Shown: positions 63,417-64,000 of the stretch, in pieces | Layout of the letters: each line of letters opens with the position of its first letter | How positions within the stretch are numbered: the stretch's first letter is position 1 | Assembly (NCBI RefSeq): GCF_001811505.1 | Contig: NZ_KV804997.1 | Span: 94,990-158,989 of the forward strand | Direction of reading: 5' to 3' | Source: Streptococcus sp. HMSC034E03 | Lineage (GTDB): Bacteria; Bacillota; Bacilli; Lactobacillales; Streptococcaceae | Length of the DNA stretch: 64,000 bases | Translations under genes and position numbers: made by a program | Notes under the pieces: generated by a model | Told to the model about the DNA's origin: nothing | The model's input: the letters and a program-made list of their open reading frames with translations, nothing else | Databases searched by the model: none

Positions 63417-63884
63417 TTAAATCAAGTTAGCTTCTTGAAGAGCTGCTTGTACTGTCTCAAGCGGTAAGTGGGTCAACTCAGTCCCTTTTTCACGATAGAG
63501 ATACTGGGCGTAGTCGTCCATACGGTACTGGTTAATATAAACGACACGCTCACATCCTACCTGAAGCAATTGCTTGGTGCAGTTGAGACAAGGAAAATGA
63601 GTAACGTAAGCTGTAAATCCTTTTGGAACGCCACGCTCTGCCCCTTGTAAAATAGCATTAACCTCAGCATGAAGAGTGCGGACACAGTGGCCCTCAATCA
63701 CCAAACAGTCATGGTCAATACAGTGCTCCGTTCCTGATACAGAGCCATTATAACCTGTTGAAATAACCTTATTATCCTTGACTAAAACAGCTCCTACCTT
63801 GGCGCGTTTACAGGTTGAACGATTGGCAATCAATAGGGCTTGAGCAGCAAAATACTCATCCCAAGCCAGTCTTTTTTCTGTCAT
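63417..63884 (-). CDS. deoxycytidylate deaminase (ComEB family)
   Basis: A 155-residue zinc deaminase that makes dUMP from dCMP for thymidylate synthesis. Zinc site: His-Ala-Glu in LHAEVNAIL (about 71-79) and the Cys pair in FPCLNCTKQLLQ (about 98-109). Start MTEKRLAWDEYFAAQALLIANRSTCKRAKVGAVLV is typical; GTEHCIDHDCLVIEGHCVRT is the regulatory-zinc-like loop. The name ComEB comes from its operon in Bacillus and does not imply a competence role. It precedes upp on the same strand. Confidence 0.94.
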   Translation of the reverse strand: MTEKRLAWDEYFAAQALLIANRSTCKRAKVGAVLVKDNKVISTGYNGSVSGTEHCIDHDCLVIEGHCVRTLHAEVNAILQGAERGVPKGFTAYVTHFPCLNCTKQLLQVGCERVVYINQYRMDDYAQYLYREKGTELTHLPLETVQAALQEANLI

Positions 63885-63902
63885 AACTTCTCTCCTCCTG
63901 AT

Positions 63903-64000
63903 CTATTTTTTGAAAAATGGTAGGCGTAAATCTGCGATTTTTTCAGCAGGAACCTTCATTCCATCCTTGATCCATTTAAGCAAAACTGATACGATGGCAG
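63903..64000 (-). CDS. C-terminal end of a gene cut by the window edge
   Basis: The last 32 codons read AIVSVLLKWIKDGMKVPAEKIADLRLPFFKK and stop at 63903-63905. The VLLKWIKDGMK pattern resembles the C-terminal helix of TetR-type regulators, and I recall a TetR-family gene at this place in pneumococcus, but the DNA-binding part lies outside the window, so this is tentative. Confidence 0.45.
   Translation of the reverse strand, partial: AIVSVLLKWIKDGMKVPAEKIADLRLPFFKK

Overview
The window is chromosomal DNA from a mitis-group Streptococcus, that is a close relative of S. pneumoniae, S. mitis or S. oralis. The evidence is a low-GC Firmicute sequence with strong Shine-Dalgarno sites. It carries pneumococcus-type loci (vex1-vex2-vex3-vncR-vncS-fba, codY-cshA, murT-gatD, aliB, the liv operon), an L-lysine-type MurE, an LPXTG surface protein, and two repeat families typical of this group: the end of a BOX element at position 1 and a RUP element near 9.5 kb. 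Several proteins, such as CodY, differ at many positions from the pneumococcal sequences I remember, so I would not call the species S. pneumoniae. No rRNA, CRISPR array, prophage or intact insertion sequence was seen. One tRNA gene (Leu, anticodon AAG) is present.

Layout. 0-3.2 kb: an acetyltransferase and a three-gene ABC-2 exporter. 3.4-9.9 kb: an accessory segment at the 3' end of fba. It holds a RelB/RelE-type toxin-antitoxin pair, a broken membrane-protein gene, a lipoprotein plus a large LPXTG surface protein in one operon, a divergent XRE regulator with a palindromic operator between them, and a RUP repeat. It is bounded by fba on one side and by a decayed copy of the fba 3' end plus terminator on the other. 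9.9-16.4 kb: fba, vncS, vncR and vex3-vex2-vex1. 16.5-25 kb: tRNA-Leu, a nicotinamidase-like gene, codY, cshA, an RclA-like flavin disulfide reductase, murT-gatD and pepQ. 25-31.5 kb: nadE-pncB, two acetyltransferases, an XRE regulator with a membrane partner, a HAD phosphatase and an amino-acid permease. 31.5-49.7 kb: greA, mltG, two GNATs, murC, an SNF2 helicase, two PLP enzymes of sulfur amino-acid metabolism, aliB, a MurJ/YtgP-like flippase, murE, a CsbD protein, a DUF1803-type protein and a broken amidase-like gene. 49.7-55.5 kb: ppaC, a GIY-YIG protein, trmN6, an S1-domain regulator, a HAD-cyclophilin fusion, a GNAT and rpsF-ssb-rpsR. 55.6-64 kb: a CBS-ACT protein, livJHMGF, ylbG, clpP, a small unknown gene, upp, a dCMP deaminase and the end of one more gene.

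How the genes fit together. Peptidoglycan assembly is well represented: MurC, MurE (Lys type), the MurT/GatD amidation complex, a lipid II flippase candidate and MltG. NAD salvage has three pieces (PncA-like, PncB, NadE). CodY and one of its expected target operons (liv) are both here, each with a near-consensus CodY box at its promoter. Other regulatory sites read directly from sequence are a CtsR box at clpP, a methionine-type palindrome upstream of the cystathionine-lyase gene, and operators at both XRE genes.

Less expected observations: a promoter-terminator pair with no gene between codY and cshA (candidate small RNA), promoters so close to the murT and murE start codons that the mRNAs should be leaderless, a family of tandem terminator repeats downstream of rpsR and nadE with a second type downstream of livF, and a chain of nested hairpins between mltG and greA.
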